Numbered from the stretch's first letter, positions 36,059 to 47,464 are shown. The stretch: DNA of 64,000 bases from Sphingopyxis witflariensis (GCF_002205635.1 NZ_NISJ01000001.1:791692-855691), one strand, 5' to 3'. Made by a program: numbers and translations. Notes: generated from the letters alone by a model not told the origin.

Positions 36059-36586
36059 CTATTTCAGCTTTGTGACCATCGCGCAGGAAGATTGTCGCCG
36101 CGCCGCGTCGAGCTGACCAATTTCCGACGGATCTTTCAGCAAAAGACGAATGAGCGCGATACCGCGATCATGGTCCGTGCGGACAGTTTCGACACCCGCG
36201 GGCACCGCTTGCCCCTCGCGCGCGACGATGATTCGATAGGGCTTGCCCGCCGCCTCGACATCGTTCCGGACGAAAATGACGTCGGTCGCCGCGTCGAAGA
36301 TGCTGAGCGAGCTGTAGCGGCCCGGCACCGGAGCCACGTCGATCGCCACTGGCCCCGCCGACAGATCATAGGGGCAGCTGGAATAGGCAAGGTCGGGACT
36401 GGGGCGCACCACGGGCTGGCGGTCCGGATTGGCGAGATTGCCATAAGCCATGCGGTTGATGCCGCCCTGCCCGAGGCGGTCGATCGCGACGTTCATCAAG
36501 CCATAGGGAATGGCGGCGATCGCGGCACAGGCCGCGGCGACCGCGACGATCAGGCCAAACAGGAGAGGTCCGAGCCAGCTGCGCAT
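36059..36586 (-). CDS. DUF1254 domain protein
   Basis: A 175-aa membrane-anchored protein with an N-terminal helix (LLFGLIVAVAAACAAIAAIP) and a DUF1254-like domain (SCPYDLSAGPVAIDVAPVPG, then YSSLSIFDAATDVIFVRND). It follows the DUF1214 gene after one nucleotide on the same strand. Short DUF1214 and DUF1254 proteins are commonly paired in alphaproteobacteria; together they look like the two halves of a longer periplasmic protein found in other taxa. Function is unknown. Confidence 0.82.
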   Translation of the reverse strand: MRSWLGPLLFGLIVAVAAACAAIAAIPYGLMNVAIDRLGQGGINRMAYGNLANPDRQPVVRPSPDLAYSSCPYDLSAGPVAIDVAPVPGRYSSLSIFDAATDVIFVRNDVEAAGKPYRIIVAREGQAVPAGVETVRTDHDRGIALIRLLLKDPSEIGQLDAARRQSSCAMVTKLK

Positions 36587-36587
36587 C

Positions 36588-37172
36588 TCAGCAGCCCTCC
36601 TTCACAATGCGCGGGAGGACGGCTTTGGCGGGATCGGCACGAAAGCCCCCGCCGGGGTTATACATGCGCAAGGTCAGGTGAAAGAGTTGCCCCTTGGTGC
36701 CGGGGAGCCACGCGCCCTCCGCAGGCTTGTCGGGCGATATGGTGACGCGCCATTCGTCCTTGGCGTCGAGCGCAACATTGGCGCCGTTGACCGACCAGAT
36801 TTTCGTATCATTGGCGACCAGATAGCCCGCCGTGTCATAGAGCGTAACGCTCCACCAGCGCGCATCGAGCGGAGCGCCCGACAGGCTGTAGCGGCAATTG
36901 CCGTCAAGCGGTGCGCCCGCGGCGTCGCTCTTTGCCGACCAATAGACGGTTTCCTTGGCAGGTAGCGCAAGCAGCCCGGCGCGCGCCACGGCGGCGCGGG
37001 TGACCGCATCGGTCGCCTTGGTGCCGTAGCCGAGTGAGGTGGTCCAGGGCCCGTTGGCGATCTGACCGTCCGAAAGGCCGCGGCCGGTGATCGCCCAGGC
37101 GGCGCCGAGCCCCACCGCCAAGCCGCCGACCAGCGTGATCGCATAGCGGTGCCCGCTTTTCATGCGCCCCAT
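36588..37172 (-). CDS. DUF1214 domain protein
   Basis: A 194-aa protein with an N-terminal signal-anchor (YAITLVGGLAVGLGAAWAI) and a DUF1214 domain: NCRYSLSGAPLDARWWSVTL, YDTAGYLVAND, and LFHLTLRMYNPG. It is the first gene of a two-gene unit with the DUF1254 protein, separated by one nucleotide. Role unknown; the extracytoplasmic location is inferred from the anchor. Confidence 0.85.
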   Translation of the reverse strand: MGRMKSGHRYAITLVGGLAVGLGAAWAITGRGLSDGQIANGPWTTSLGYGTKATDAVTRAAVARAGLLALPAKETVYWSAKSDAAGAPLDGNCRYSLSGAPLDARWWSVTLYDTAGYLVANDTKIWSVNGANVALDAKDEWRVTISPDKPAEGAWLPGTKGQLFHLTLRMYNPGGGFRADPAKAVLPRIVKEGC

Positions 37173-37200
37173 CCCCTCTATCGCGAGGTGAGCGGCCCAT

Positions 37201-37234
37201 TTCCCGTCACCCCGTTTTGCCGGGATGACGGGAA
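37201..37234. repeat. Short palindromic repeat after ppdK
   Basis: A 34-nt inverted repeat with 9-bp outer arms TTCCCGTCA/TGACGGGAA and inner CCCG/CGGG pairs. It directly follows the minus-strand ppdK stop. It resembles a degenerate copy of the CGTCATTCCCG repeat seen at 52.9 kb and may serve as the ppdK terminator, although there is no T-tract. Confidence 0.65.
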
Positions 37235-37241
37235 TGAAAAA

Positions 37242-39917
<2,676 letters not shown>

Positions 39918-40030
39918 TTCATGCTCCTGTTGCCCCGGGGAGGAGGTTGCGCGGGGAATAGGGTGGAGAGGGCTTATCGTCGATTCAGTTTTACTTCGTG
40001 CGGTATAAAGAGAGGCAGATAGCCGTAGCG

Positions 40031-42370
40031 TCAGCCCTCGATCTTCGAGAAATCGGCAACGCCGTGGACCGCGCCGGTAAATCGGGCGAGCAGGCCGAGG
40101 CGATAGGCGCGGACTTCCTCAACGGGATCGTTGACCATCACGCATTCGAAGAAAGCGTCGATCGGCGCGCGGAGACTGGCGAGTTCGGCCATGGCGTCGG
40201 TGAAGCGTTCTTCGGCGACGGCGGCTGAGGCGGCGGGTTCGGCGGCGTCGAGGGCGGCGAGCAGCATAGCGTCATGCTCCGTTATGCTCCCCGGCGAAAG
40301 CCGGGGTCCAGAGCGTGCATCCGCCGACGCTGGTTCTTGACCGCCATGGGCCCCGGCTTTCGCCGGGGAACTGCTTTGCTCCGCCTGCTTCAGGATATTC
40401 GCTGCGCGCTTGTAACCTGCGAGCAGGTTCGCGCCGTCGTCAGTCGTCATGAAGGCTTGCAACGCCTTCACGCGGTCGAGCAGACGGACGAGATCATCCT
40501 CGCCGCCGAGCGCGAACACCGCGTCGATCAGGTCGTGACGGACGCCGGCTTCGCGTTGCTGGACCTTGAGGCGGTCGGCGAAGAAGTCGAGAACAACCCC
40601 CGCCGCATTCGAGACAGCTTGGGTTTGCTGCTCAAGTCTCTGTTTGTCAGCGTCCCTTTCGGCATCACCAACAGCATCATACGCTGCCGCCAAGCCGCGG
40701 TCGCTTCTCGACAGCTCTCCGACCAACAATTCGACACGCAAAGCGTTGGCGGAATTTTGGACGGTCTTATCTTCCGCCACTCTAAGGAGCATCGCCTTTC
40801 GGATCACATCGAGTAAATTCAGCCTAAGGCCATTTTCGCCGATCAAAAGAATAGTAGCTAGCGCCGACCGACGAAGTGCAAAGGGATCTTTTGATCCTGT
40901 GGGAGTCAGTTCCTCGAGAAAGAACTGCGCAACGCTGTCCAGCTTATCCGCCAATGCCACGGCCACCGTCACCGGCGCGGTTGGGACGTCATCGCCCTGC
41001 CCGACCGGTTTGTAATGGTCGCGGATCGCGGCAGCGACGGCTTCGGGCAGGCCTTCGGCGCGGGCGTAGTAGCCGCCCATCAGGCCTTGCAGCTCGGGGA
41101 ATTCGCCGACCATTTCGGTGACGAGATCGGCCTTGCACAGACGCGCAGCGAGTTCGGCCTGGTCGGCCAGCTCTTCCTTGTTCCCCGACGAAAGTCGGGG
41201 CCCATCGGCACCGTCGTCATGGGCCCCGGCTTTCGCCGGGGAACGGTCATGGACGATGCCTTCTTCGACCAGCCACCGCGCGAGCTTCGCGACGCGCTCG
41301 ACCTTGTCGGCGACGGTGCCCAGCTTTTCGTGGAAGGTGATGTTCGCGAGCTTTTCGGCGTGCTGCGCGAGGGTCTTTTTCTGGTCCTGTTCCCAGAAGA
41401 AGCGCGCGTCCGAAAGCCGCGCCGCCAGCACCTTCTGGTTGCCCGCGACGATTTCGGCGCCGCCGTCGATCGCGGCGATGTTCGCGGTGCAGACGAAGCC
41501 GTTGGCGAGCTTGCCCGCGGCGTCGTTCACGACGAAATATTTCTGGTTCACGCGCGCGGTGAGCTGGATGACCTCGGGCGGCACCGCGAGGAACGCTTCG
41601 TCGAAGCGACCGAGCAGCGGCACCGGCCATTCGGTGAGGCCGGCATTCTCGATCACCAGACCTTCGTCGGCGACGAGCGTCAGCCCGGCGTCGGCGGCGG
41701 CCTTCGCAGCGCCGTCGCGGATGATCGACTGGCGTTCCTCATGGTCGACGATGACGTGGCAGGCGCGCAGCTTTTCGGCATAGTCGGAAGCCGAGCCGAT
41801 CGTGATCTCGCCCGGGCAATGGAAACGGTGGCCGCGCGTCGCGAAACCGGCGGAAATCCCGCTAACTTCACACGCGATCAGCTCTTCGCCGAAGATCGCG
41901 ACGATGCCCGACAGCGGGCGGACCCAGCGCTGGCTTTCGCTGCTCGCGCTGTCCTTGCCCCAGCGCATCGACTTGGGCCAGGCGAAGGCGCGGACGATTG
42001 CGGGGATCGCCTCGGCAAGCACTTCGGCGGTCGCGCGGCCGGGCTTATCGATGACGGCGAACCATGTGCCGTCGCGGTCCTGAAGCTGATCCTGCGTCAG
42101 CCCGGTCTTGCGGAGGAAGCCCTCAAGCGCCTGCGGCGGGGCGCTGCTGCGCGGGCCTTTGAGTTCTTCGCTGACGGCGGCGGTTGCCTCGGGAAGCCCC
42201 TTGGCGATCAGCGCAAGGCGACGCGGGGTCGACCAGATGGTGAGATCGCCGGCCTCGATGCCCGCGGCGGTCATTTGGGCGCGGAACAGTTTTTCGAGTT
42301 CGGCGCGCGCGCCGGCCTGCATGCGGGCGGGGATTTCTTCCGAGCGCAGTTCAAGAAGGAAATCGGTCAC
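40031..42370 (-). CDS. glyS: Glycyl-tRNA synthetase beta subunit, with two repeat-derived inserts
   Basis: Beta subunit of the alpha2beta2 glycyl-tRNA synthetase, 779 aa from GTG 42370 ([17 protein letters not shown]), overlapping glyQ by 4 nt. Core family segments are GVYGKVE-type text replaced here by [23 protein letters not shown]-like [46 protein letters not shown] and the C-terminal [21 protein letters not shown]. The length exceeds the usual 690-710 aa. Two in-frame palindromic repeats (see separate entries) each encode SPAKAGAH ... GPRLS(S/P)G, and a low-GC linker of about 70 codons lies before DRLKVQQ. The gene is otherwise intact, so the inserts appear tolerated. Confidence 0.93.
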   Translation of the reverse strand: MTDFLLELRSEEIPARMQAGARAELEKLFRAQMTAAGIEAGDLTIWSTPRRLALIAKGLPEATAAVSEELKGPRSSAPPQALEGFLRKTGLTQDQLQDRDGTWFAVIDKPGRATAEVLAEAIPAIVRAFAWPKSMRWGKDSASSESQRWVRPLSGIVAIFGEELIACEVSGISAGFATRGHRFHCPGEITIGSASDYAEKLRACHVIVDHEERQSIIRDGAAKAAADAGLTLVADEGLVIENAGLTEWPVPLLGRFDEAFLAVPPEVIQLTARVNQKYFVVNDAAGKLANGFVCTANIAAIDGGAEIVAGNQKVLAARLSDARFFWEQDQKKTLAQHAEKLANITFHEKLGTVADKVERVAKLARWLVEEGIVHDRSPAKAGAHDDGADGPRLSSGNKEELADQAELAARLCKADLVTEMVGEFPELQGLMGGYYARAEGLPEAVAAAIRDHYKPVGQGDDVPTAPVTVAVALADKLDSVAQFFLEELTPTGSKDPFALRRSALATILLIGENGLRLNLLDVIRKAMLLRVAEDKTVQNSANALRVELLVGELSRSDRGLAAAYDAVGDAERDADKQRLEQQTQAVSNAAGVVLDFFADRLKVQQREAGVRHDLIDAVFALGGEDDLVRLLDRVKALQAFMTTDDGANLLAGYKRAANILKQAEQSSSPAKAGAHGGQEPASADARSGPRLSPGSITEHDAMLLAALDAAEPAASAAVAEERFTDAMAELASLRAPIDAFFECVMVNDPVEEVRAYRLGLLARFTGAVHGVADFSKIEG
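40286..40371. repeat. Palindromic repeat inside glyS (C-terminal insert)
   Basis: Within the glyS coding sequence, a left arm hairpin CCCCGGC-GAAA-GCCGGGG (40289-40306, then TCCA) is mirrored by a right arm GGGCCCCGGC-TTTC-GCCGGGG (40348-40368). On the glyS strand this encodes SPAKAGAH, a spacer [12 protein letters not shown], then GPRLSPG. It lies between the NILKQAEQ helix and the last domain. Confidence 0.85.
41180..41244. repeat. Palindromic repeat inside glyS (central insert)
   Basis: Two 26-nt arms (41180-41205 and 41219-41244) that are reverse complements with two differences, separated by 13 nt. Each arm is itself a hairpin (CCCCGAC-GAAA-GTCGGGG and CCCCGGC-TTTC-GCCGGGG); the two differences preserve pairing within each arm. 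On the glyS strand it encodes [20 protein letters not shown] between [10 protein letters not shown] and the [15 protein letters not shown] helix. Confidence 0.88.
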
Positions 42371-43290
42371 AGCGTCCACCCCGGATATTTTGCGGTCCAG
42401 CTTTCGGACTGGCTGTCGATCCACGCCTTGCAGCTGCCCTTCGCGAGATCGCGGACGCGGGCCATGTAATTGGCGCGTTCCTGAACGCTGATCACGCCGC
42501 GTGCCTGAAGCAGGTTGAAAAGGTGGCTCGCCTCGATCGCCTGATCATAGGCGGCGAGCGGGACGTTCGCGGCGATTGCGCGCTGGCATTCGGCCTCGGC
42601 GGCCTTGAAGCCCGCAAACAAGGAGTCGGTGTCGGCGACCTCGAAATTCCACTTCGAGAATTGCTTTTCATTCTCGAGGAAGACGTCGCCATAGCTCAGC
42701 CCCGCGACGTCGCCGACGGGATCGGAGAAGCGCAGGTCATACACATTGTCGACATTCTGGATATACATGGCGAGGCGTTCGAGCCCGTAGGTGAGCTCGC
42801 CCGCGACAGGCTTGCAGTCGAAGCCGCCCATTTGCTGAAAATAGGTGAACTGGGTGACTTCCATCCCGTCGCACCAGACTTCCCAGCCGAGACCCCACGC
42901 CCCCAATGTGGGCGATTCCCAGTCATCCTCGACGAAGCGGATATCGTGGAGCAGCGGGTCGATGCCGATCGCGGCCAGCGAGCCCAGATACTGTTCCTGA
43001 AGGTCGGCCGGCGACGGCTTCAGGATGACCTGATATTGGTAATAATGCTGGAGCCGGTTCGGGTTCTCGCCATAGCGGCCATCGGTCGGGCGGCGGCTCG
43101 GCTGGACATAGGCGACATTCCACGGTTCGGGACCGAGGCTGCGCAGCGTCGTCGAGGGGTGAAAGGTGCCTGCCCCGACGCGCATGTCATAAGGCTGAAG
43201 AATCGCGCAACCGCGCGCGGCCCAATAGGCGTGGAGCGTCAGGATCATATCCTGAAAGCTGAGGCTTTTCTTCGCTTCGGCGTCGGCCAC
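42367..43290 (-). CDS. glyQ: Glycyl-tRNA synthetase alpha subunit
   Basis: Catalytic alpha subunit of tetrameric class II glycyl-tRNA synthetase, 307 aa. I start at GTG 43290 ([19 protein letters not shown]), preceded by GAAGGA; the frame is open to 43395 but the extension is Cys/Pro-rich and unlike the family. Signature segments are [42 protein letters not shown] (class II motif 2 region) and [14 protein letters not shown] (motif 3). It overlaps glyS by 4 nt (GTGA), ensuring stoichiometric synthesis. Confidence 0.96.
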   Translation of the reverse strand: MADAEAKKSLSFQDMILTLHAYWAARGCAILQPYDMRVGAGTFHPSTTLRSLGPEPWNVAYVQPSRRPTDGRYGENPNRLQHYYQYQVILKPSPADLQEQYLGSLAAIGIDPLLHDIRFVEDDWESPTLGAWGLGWEVWCDGMEVTQFTYFQQMGGFDCKPVAGELTYGLERLAMYIQNVDNVYDLRFSDPVGDVAGLSYGDVFLENEKQFSKWNFEVADTDSLFAGFKAAEAECQRAIAANVPLAAYDQAIEASHLFNLLQARGVISVQERANYMARVRDLAKGSCKAWIDSQSESWTAKYPGWTL

Positions 43291-43404
43291 GGCCGCAATT
43301 CCTTCGCAGGTGCAACAATCGCCGCCGCCTTGGCGCAGCGGGGGCTTAGGGTCAAGAGGACAGCGGATTTCAATGCAGGTCCATGTCATGGTCACAGAAC
43401 ATTT

Positions 43405-43472
43405 TGTCAGCTGTTGTTGACACAGTCAGCGACTCATGTCATTTAGTCAATAACACCTGACATAGTGTCAGG
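43405..43472 (+). promoter_or_regulatory. Promoter and palindromic operator of the XRE regulator
   Basis: A perfect 17-bp palindrome CCTGACA-TAG-TGTCAGG occupies 43456-43472, 23 nt upstream of the regulator start. A second, looser pair of the same half-site, TGTCA (43405-43409) and TGACA (43418-43422), overlaps a consensus -35 TTGACA at 43417. Further TGTCA/GTCA copies are scattered between them. Repression by the adjacent XRE protein is inferred from position. Confidence 0.65.
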
Positions 43473-43495
43473 GTCGAGTGACCAAGGCTCATGGG

Positions 43496-43708
43496 ATGAA
43501 CAACCAGCTGAAAGTGCTGCGTGCGATGCGGAACTGGAGCCAGGCCGAACTGGCCGACCGGCTCGACGTATCGCGGCAGGCGGTGAATGCGATCGAGACG
43601 GGGAAATATGACCCGTCCCTCCCGCTCGCGTTCAAACTTGCGCGGCTGTTCGAGATGCCGATCGAGGAGATTTTCGACGATGGCTTTGAAGGATCAAACC
43701 ATGACTGA
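43496..43708 (+). CDS. XRE family transcriptional regulator (YozG-like)
   Basis: A very short HTH regulator of 70 aa from ATG 43496 (MNQLKVLRAMRNW is preceded by MN; ATG 43478 is also possible). The helix-turn-helix is WSQAELADRLDVSRQAVNAIE, with the following ETGKYDPSLPLAFKLARLF helices that are conserved in the stand-alone Cro/CI group. It overlaps the next gene by 8 nt. Such tiny XRE proteins are usually autorepressors co-transcribed with a small membrane protein, exactly as here. Confidence 0.92.
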   Translation: MNNQLKVLRAMRNWSQAELADRLDVSRQAVNAIETGKYDPSLPLAFKLARLFEMPIEEIFDDGFEGSNHD

Positions 43709-44138
43709 CGCCGGCAAAACCACAAAACGCCCGATGTCGCTGCGCCGCAAGCGCTATCTGATAGCCGTTGGTTTTTCCGTGGCGATCGGCGGGATCATCG
43801 GCATATGGAGCCGTACTGTCAGCCCCGACGTCCCCGACACGGCGTTTCTCTTTCTGGGCAACCCCGCCCTGACCGCCAGCTTTGCGATCGGCGCATCGCT
43901 TCTGTGGGCGATCGGCTTGGCGATCGGCATCCCCCTCTTCCACCGAGCGGTCGACGATCATGAGGAACGTGCACTGCTCTGGTCCGGTCTCGCCGCATGG
44001 TATGGCTTTGCCTTCGCAGCGCCTGTCTGGTGGCTTCTTCACCGCGCCGACCTGGTTCCGCCGGTCGATGCGATGCTGCTGTTTGCCGGATCGACGATCG
44101 TCAACGTCATCGTCTGGCTGTGGTTCAAATTTCGCTGA
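43701..44138 (+). CDS. Small integral membrane protein paired with the XRE regulator
   Basis: A 145-aa protein from ATG 43701, preceded by AAGGA inside the end of the regulator gene. It has four predicted membrane helices: YLIAVGFSVAIGGIIGIW, LTASFAIGASLLWAIGLAIG, LLWSGLAAWYGFAFAAPVW and MLLFAGSTIVNVIVWLWF. There are no enzymatic motifs. The 8-nt overlap indicates translational coupling to the regulator. Homologous pairs are common in sphingomonads; function is unknown. Confidence 0.82.
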   Translation: MTDAGKTTKRPMSLRRKRYLIAVGFSVAIGGIIGIWSRTVSPDVPDTAFLFLGNPALTASFAIGASLLWAIGLAIGIPLFHRAVDDHEERALLWSGLAAWYGFAFAAPVWWLLHRADLVPPVDAMLLFAGSTIVNVIVWLWFKFR

Positions 44139-44205
44139 CCGGGCGCCTGCCCCCTTCCCTCTTTGCAATCCCGGGCAACATTCCCGCAAAAGAAAGACAT
44201 CTCCC

Positions 44206-45123
44206 ATGAACAGGTTTTTCCGTACCCTTGCCGCCAGCTGCGCAGTCATTTCCTTTGCCGGTTTCGCCGCGAGCCCGGTCCAGGCCGCAGCTCCCGCTGC
44301 CGCCGCGACGGTCGATGCCGACCCCGCCTTGTGGGTGATGAAGGACGACGACACGACCATCTATTTGTTCGGGACCGTCCATGTGCTGAAGCCGGGCCTC
44401 AGCTGGTTCGATGAGGCGGTCAAGGATGCGTTCGACAAGTCCGACCAGCTGATGCTCGAAATGGTGATGCCCGAGGACCAAGCGGTACTGGCGAAAGCGA
44501 CGATGGAACTCGCCGTCGACCCGAGCGGCAAAACGCTGTCGTCGCGGCTCGATGCCGATCAACTGAAGGCCTATCAGACCGCACTCGAAGGGCTTGGCCT
44601 GAAGCCGACGCAACTCGACATGTTCGAACCCTGGTTCGCGGCGGCCACGCTATCGATGCTGCCGCTGGGCAAGCTCGGCTATGACCCCGAACAGGGTGCC
44701 GAAAAGCTGCTGACCCGTTTTGCCAAGGATAGCGGCAAGCCCGTCGCAGGTTTTGAAACCCTGACCGAACAGCTGGGCTTTCTCGACACCCTGCCCGAAG
44801 AAGTGCAGGTCGGCTATCTGAACACGGTGGTCAAGGATATCGACAAGGCTGGACCGATGCTCGACACGCTCGTCATGCAGTGGAGCAAGGGCGAGCCCGA
44901 AGCACTGGCAGTGACGATGAACGAAAGCATGGCAGACACGCCCGAAATCGCAAAGGTCCTTCTTTGGGATCGCAATCAGCGCTGGGCCGATACGCTGAAG
45001 GCGCGGATGGACCAGCCGGGAACCGTCTTCGTCGCGGTCGGTGCGGGCCATCTGGCGGGAGAGAAGAGCGTCCAGGATTATCTGAAGCAGCGCGGCCTGA
45101 CCGTGACGCGGGTCGCATATTGA
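44206..45123 (+). CDS. TraB/GumN family protein (first of two)
   Basis: A 305-aa secreted protein with a Sec signal peptide (RTLAASCAVISFAGFAAS, cut near VQAAA). The TraB/PrgY/GumN domain starts at WVMKDDDTTIYLFGTVHVLKPG, whose GTVH is the conserved GTxH motif, and ends with VFVAVGAGHLAGEKSVQDYL, the second GxGH motif. These two motifs are proposed metal/catalytic centres of a TIKI-like metalloprotease fold. The start ATG 44206 is fixed by the signal peptide. It is followed by a paralogue with 4-nt overlap. Confidence 0.9.
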   Translation: MNRFFRTLAASCAVISFAGFAASPVQAAAPAAAATVDADPALWVMKDDDTTIYLFGTVHVLKPGLSWFDEAVKDAFDKSDQLMLEMVMPEDQAVLAKATMELAVDPSGKTLSSRLDADQLKAYQTALEGLGLKPTQLDMFEPWFAAATLSMLPLGKLGYDPEQGAEKLLTRFAKDSGKPVAGFETLTEQLGFLDTLPEEVQVGYLNTVVKDIDKAGPMLDTLVMQWSKGEPEALAVTMNESMADTPEIAKVLLWDRNQRWADTLKARMDQPGTVFVAVGAGHLAGEKSVQDYLKQRGLTVTRVAY

Positions 45124-46019
45124 GAAACAGCGCGCTTCTTTTCCAGCATCGGGGTCGCCGCATTGCGGCGGCCCTTTTGCCGTTGCTGCTCGCCGCATGC
45201 GGCCCTGCCGAACCCGGGCAGCAGGCGCGGCCCGCGATGTGGCTGGTCGAGGATGACGACACATATATTTATATGCTCGGTACGATGCACGCACTGCCGC
45301 GCGGCACCGACTGGGACGACGGCAAGGTTGCGGGCGCGATCGCGGCGGCCGATGAACTGGTGCTGGAATTGCCGCCTGAAGAACTGGTCGCCGCGGGCGC
45401 GATATTTCAGGCACTGGCCCCGCGCAGTGCGCCATTGGCGATGGACAAACGACTGCCCGCCGACGCCCTCGCCCGCTATCGCGCGCTGGAGGCGAGCGGC
45501 GGCGATTTTGGCGGCGACAAGCTCGACGACTGGGCCGTGATGGTCCTGATGGGGCAGCGCGTCGCACAAAATGCCGAACTCATGCCGTCGAAAGGCGTTG
45601 AAGCCGGCCTGACCGCCACATTCGAAGCGGCGGGCAAGCCGGTTGGCGGGCTCGAAACCGCCAGGGAACAGCTGATGCTGTTCGAAACCCTCGATCCGCA
45701 GACGCAGCGCGTCCTGCTGACGCGCGCGGCAGCCAAGGCCGACAAGGCCGTGCAGGACGTCGATGCCCTGACGGCGGCATGGACGCGCGGCGACATCGCG
45801 GCGCTGGAGAAGCTGATCAACGAGGATATCGACGTCGTCCCAGCGGCGCGCGCGGCAATCATCACCGACCGCAACCGGCGCTGGGCCGCTTGGATAAAGC
45901 AGCGGATGGCGCAGCCGGGAACGGTGATGCTGGCGGTCGGCGCGGGGCATATGGTTGGAAGCGACGGCGTACCAGCGATGTTAGAAGCAGAAGGAATTAA
46001 GGTGACGCGGGTGCAGTGA
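45120..46019 (+). CDS. TraB/GumN family lipoprotein (second of two)
   Basis: A 299-aa paralogue of the preceding protein. The likely start is TTG 45120, overlapping the upstream stop (TTGA); it gives the signal IAAALLPLLLAACG with a lipobox Cys, so this copy is probably a lipoprotein while its partner is soluble. The domain shows MWLVEDDDTYIYMLGTMHALPRG and MLAVGAGHMVGSDGV, keeping both GTxH and GxGH motifs. Sequence drift between the two copies is large, so the duplication is old. Membrane-anchored plus soluble forms may act together. Confidence 0.87.
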   Translation: MRNSALLFQHRGRRIAAALLPLLLAACGPAEPGQQARPAMWLVEDDDTYIYMLGTMHALPRGTDWDDGKVAGAIAAADELVLELPPEELVAAGAIFQALAPRSAPLAMDKRLPADALARYRALEASGGDFGGDKLDDWAVMVLMGQRVAQNAELMPSKGVEAGLTATFEAAGKPVGGLETAREQLMLFETLDPQTQRVLLTRAAAKADKAVQDVDALTAAWTRGDIAALEKLINEDIDVVPAARAAIITDRNRRWAAWIKQRMAQPGTVMLAVGAGHMVGSDGVPAMLEAEGIKVTRVQ

Positions 46020-46139
46020 TGGGTTGATGGCGGTCCGGTTTGTCGGGGCCGCGTTGGGGTGGGGAGCGGCGCAGCAGACTGAGTGATAATGCGGGGCGGG
46101 AGCCGAAACCCGCATGCGGGTCATGCCAATATATTTCAT

Positions 46140-46499
46140 CTAACCAGCGTCGGGGGTTGGCGTGCTCCAATCGGACTCGGCAACCGTACCGTTGATGGTA
46201 ACCCGTGGATCAAATGCGTTGCCAGGATATATCTGCATGCCCAAATGGTAGGGCGTGATGGAAAATGGAGCATCGTTGAGGTCAGCCTCAATAACCATTT
46301 CGTCACCCGGCTGAAGGACGTATCGATCGGGAATTATCTCGACCAAGATTTCCAGCGGCTCCGTTCCCCCGTTATGGAGAACGAGCCTTTGTGGTAATTT
46401 CACATCTATTGCTCGATTTATTCGCTCAATTGTACTGACCGGTACTTGGCCTGTCAGCCGTTGCCAAAGGGTCGGTCGAGACAATGCCTTTCTCCTCAT
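46140..46499 (-). CDS. Hypothetical protein in a low-GC patch
   Basis: I do not recognise it. ATG 46499 opens a 119-codon frame: a basic N-terminal part (RRKALSRPTLWQRLTG) then a beta-rich region LVLHNGGTEPLEILVEIIPD and DRYVLQPGDEMVIEADLNDAP, ending ESDWSTPTPDAG. No signal peptide or membrane helix is visible. Hand counts give about 48% GC over 46261-46440, against 60-70% in neighbours, suggesting acquisition. A dyad GCTACA-GCCT-TGTAGC (46517-46532) lies 17 bp upstream of the start. It is probably a real gene because the amino-acid composition is not that of a high-GC shadow frame. Confidence 0.55.
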   Translation of the reverse strand: MRRKALSRPTLWQRLTGQVPVSTIERINRAIDVKLPQRLVLHNGGTEPLEILVEIIPDRYVLQPGDEMVIEADLNDAPFSITPYHLGMQIYPGNAFDPRVTINGTVAESDWSTPTPDAG

Positions 46500-46837
46500 G
46501 TGAATTATCGCAATCGGCTACAGCCTTGTAGCTCACATTGGATGGCTGCAATCGGGAAACTACTTTGGACGTGAACAGGTCGGCTATTGGTCGTTACCAG
46601 CAATTCGTCATCCTGCCTTCATCCGAGGTCCATTTACGCCGACCTCGCTTGGACTCCGGATCGAGTCCGGGGTGACGAGGAATGACAGGTCGCCTTCCGG
46701 TCGTTAGGCGTATCTCGCAAGCGGACTCACCACCGACGCTTGCATTTTCGCCGCTTCCTCGCTAAGCGCCGCGGCTTCCGTCCATGGTCATCCCTGGAGG
46801 CGTGGCGGACTGTGAAATCTATACTCGGAGAAAAATG
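46500..46837. other. Intergenic region with repeated elements upstream of rplY
   Basis: About 340 bp without a gene. It holds two diverged copies of a short direct repeat, ACAGGTCGGCTATTGGTCGT (from 46575) and ACAGGTCGCCTTCCGGTCGT (from 46685), each continuing with TA, and a degenerate inverted element around 46650-46690 (TGGACTCCGGATCGAGTCCG followed by GGGTGACGAGG). A -10-like TATACT at 46820 is probably part of the rplY promoter. A frame starting at ATG 46784 is not needed for rplY. Confidence 0.55.
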
Positions 46838-47464
46838 ATGAGCGACCAGCTGGTGCTGTCGGCCGAGACGCGTGATCGGGGAGGCAAGGGAGCCTCGCGT
46901 GAACTGCGTCGTAGTGGCCGCGTCCCCGCCGTTGTCTATGGCGGCAAAGAAGAACCCCTGATGATCCACGTCGAAGAAAAGCTGCTGATGAAGCAGCTGA
47001 TGACGGGTCACTTCATGAACTCGGTCGTCATGATCGAAGTTGGCGGCAAGCAGGTTCGCACGCTGCCCAAGGACGTCGCTTTCCATCCCGTCAAGGATCG
47101 CCCGATCCACGTCGACTTCCTGCGCATCTCGAAGGATGCCAAGGTCCATGTGTCGGTGCCCGTCGTGTTCGAAAACGAAGAAGCCTCGCCGGGCCTGAAG
47201 CGTGGCGGCGTGCTGAATATCGTTCGTCACGAGCTGGAACTGATTTGCGATTCGGACAAGATCCCCGACGACATCGCGATCGACGTCACCGGCTTTGAAG
47301 TCGGCGATTCGATCCACATCAGCCACGTCAAGCTGCCCAAGGGTAGCGAAAGCGCGATCACCGATCGCGATTTCACCATCGCGACGATCGTCGCTCCGTC
47401 GGCAATGAAGTCGACCGCTGGCGATACGTCGGCGGACGGCGAAGCTGCTGAAGGCGACGCCTAA
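46838..47464 (+). CDS. rplY: 50S ribosomal protein L25/Ctc
   Basis: Binds 5S rRNA in the large subunit's central protuberance; the long form with a C-terminal TL5 domain. The 208-aa protein starts [20 protein letters not shown], with [16 protein letters not shown] typical of L25, and continues with the TL5 beta domain ([19 protein letters not shown]). An Ala/Glu-rich acidic tail ends it. I chose ATG 46838 because the Shine-Dalgarno GGAG lies 7 nt before it, only 4 nt before the ATG at 46835. rplY upstream of pth is a conserved order. Confidence 0.95.
   Translation: MSDQLVLSAETRDRGGKGASRELRRSGRVPAVVYGGKEEPLMIHVEEKLLMKQLMTGHFMNSVVMIEVGGKQVRTLPKDVAFHPVKDRPIHVDFLRISKDAKVHVSVPVVFENEEASPGLKRGGVLNIVRHELELICDSDKIPDDIAIDVTGFEVGDSIHISHVKLPKGSESAITDRDFTIATIVAPSAMKSTAGDTSADGEAAEGDA

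Noticed and set aside
41015..42469. A 484-codon plus-strand frame opposite glyS
   Set aside because: Antisense shadow; no motifs, and glyS is well supported.
46083..46397. A 104-codon plus-strand frame opposite the ORFan
   Set aside because: The minus-strand frame is longer, has a plausible start with purine-rich upstream sequence and better composition; both cannot be ruled out fully without expression data.
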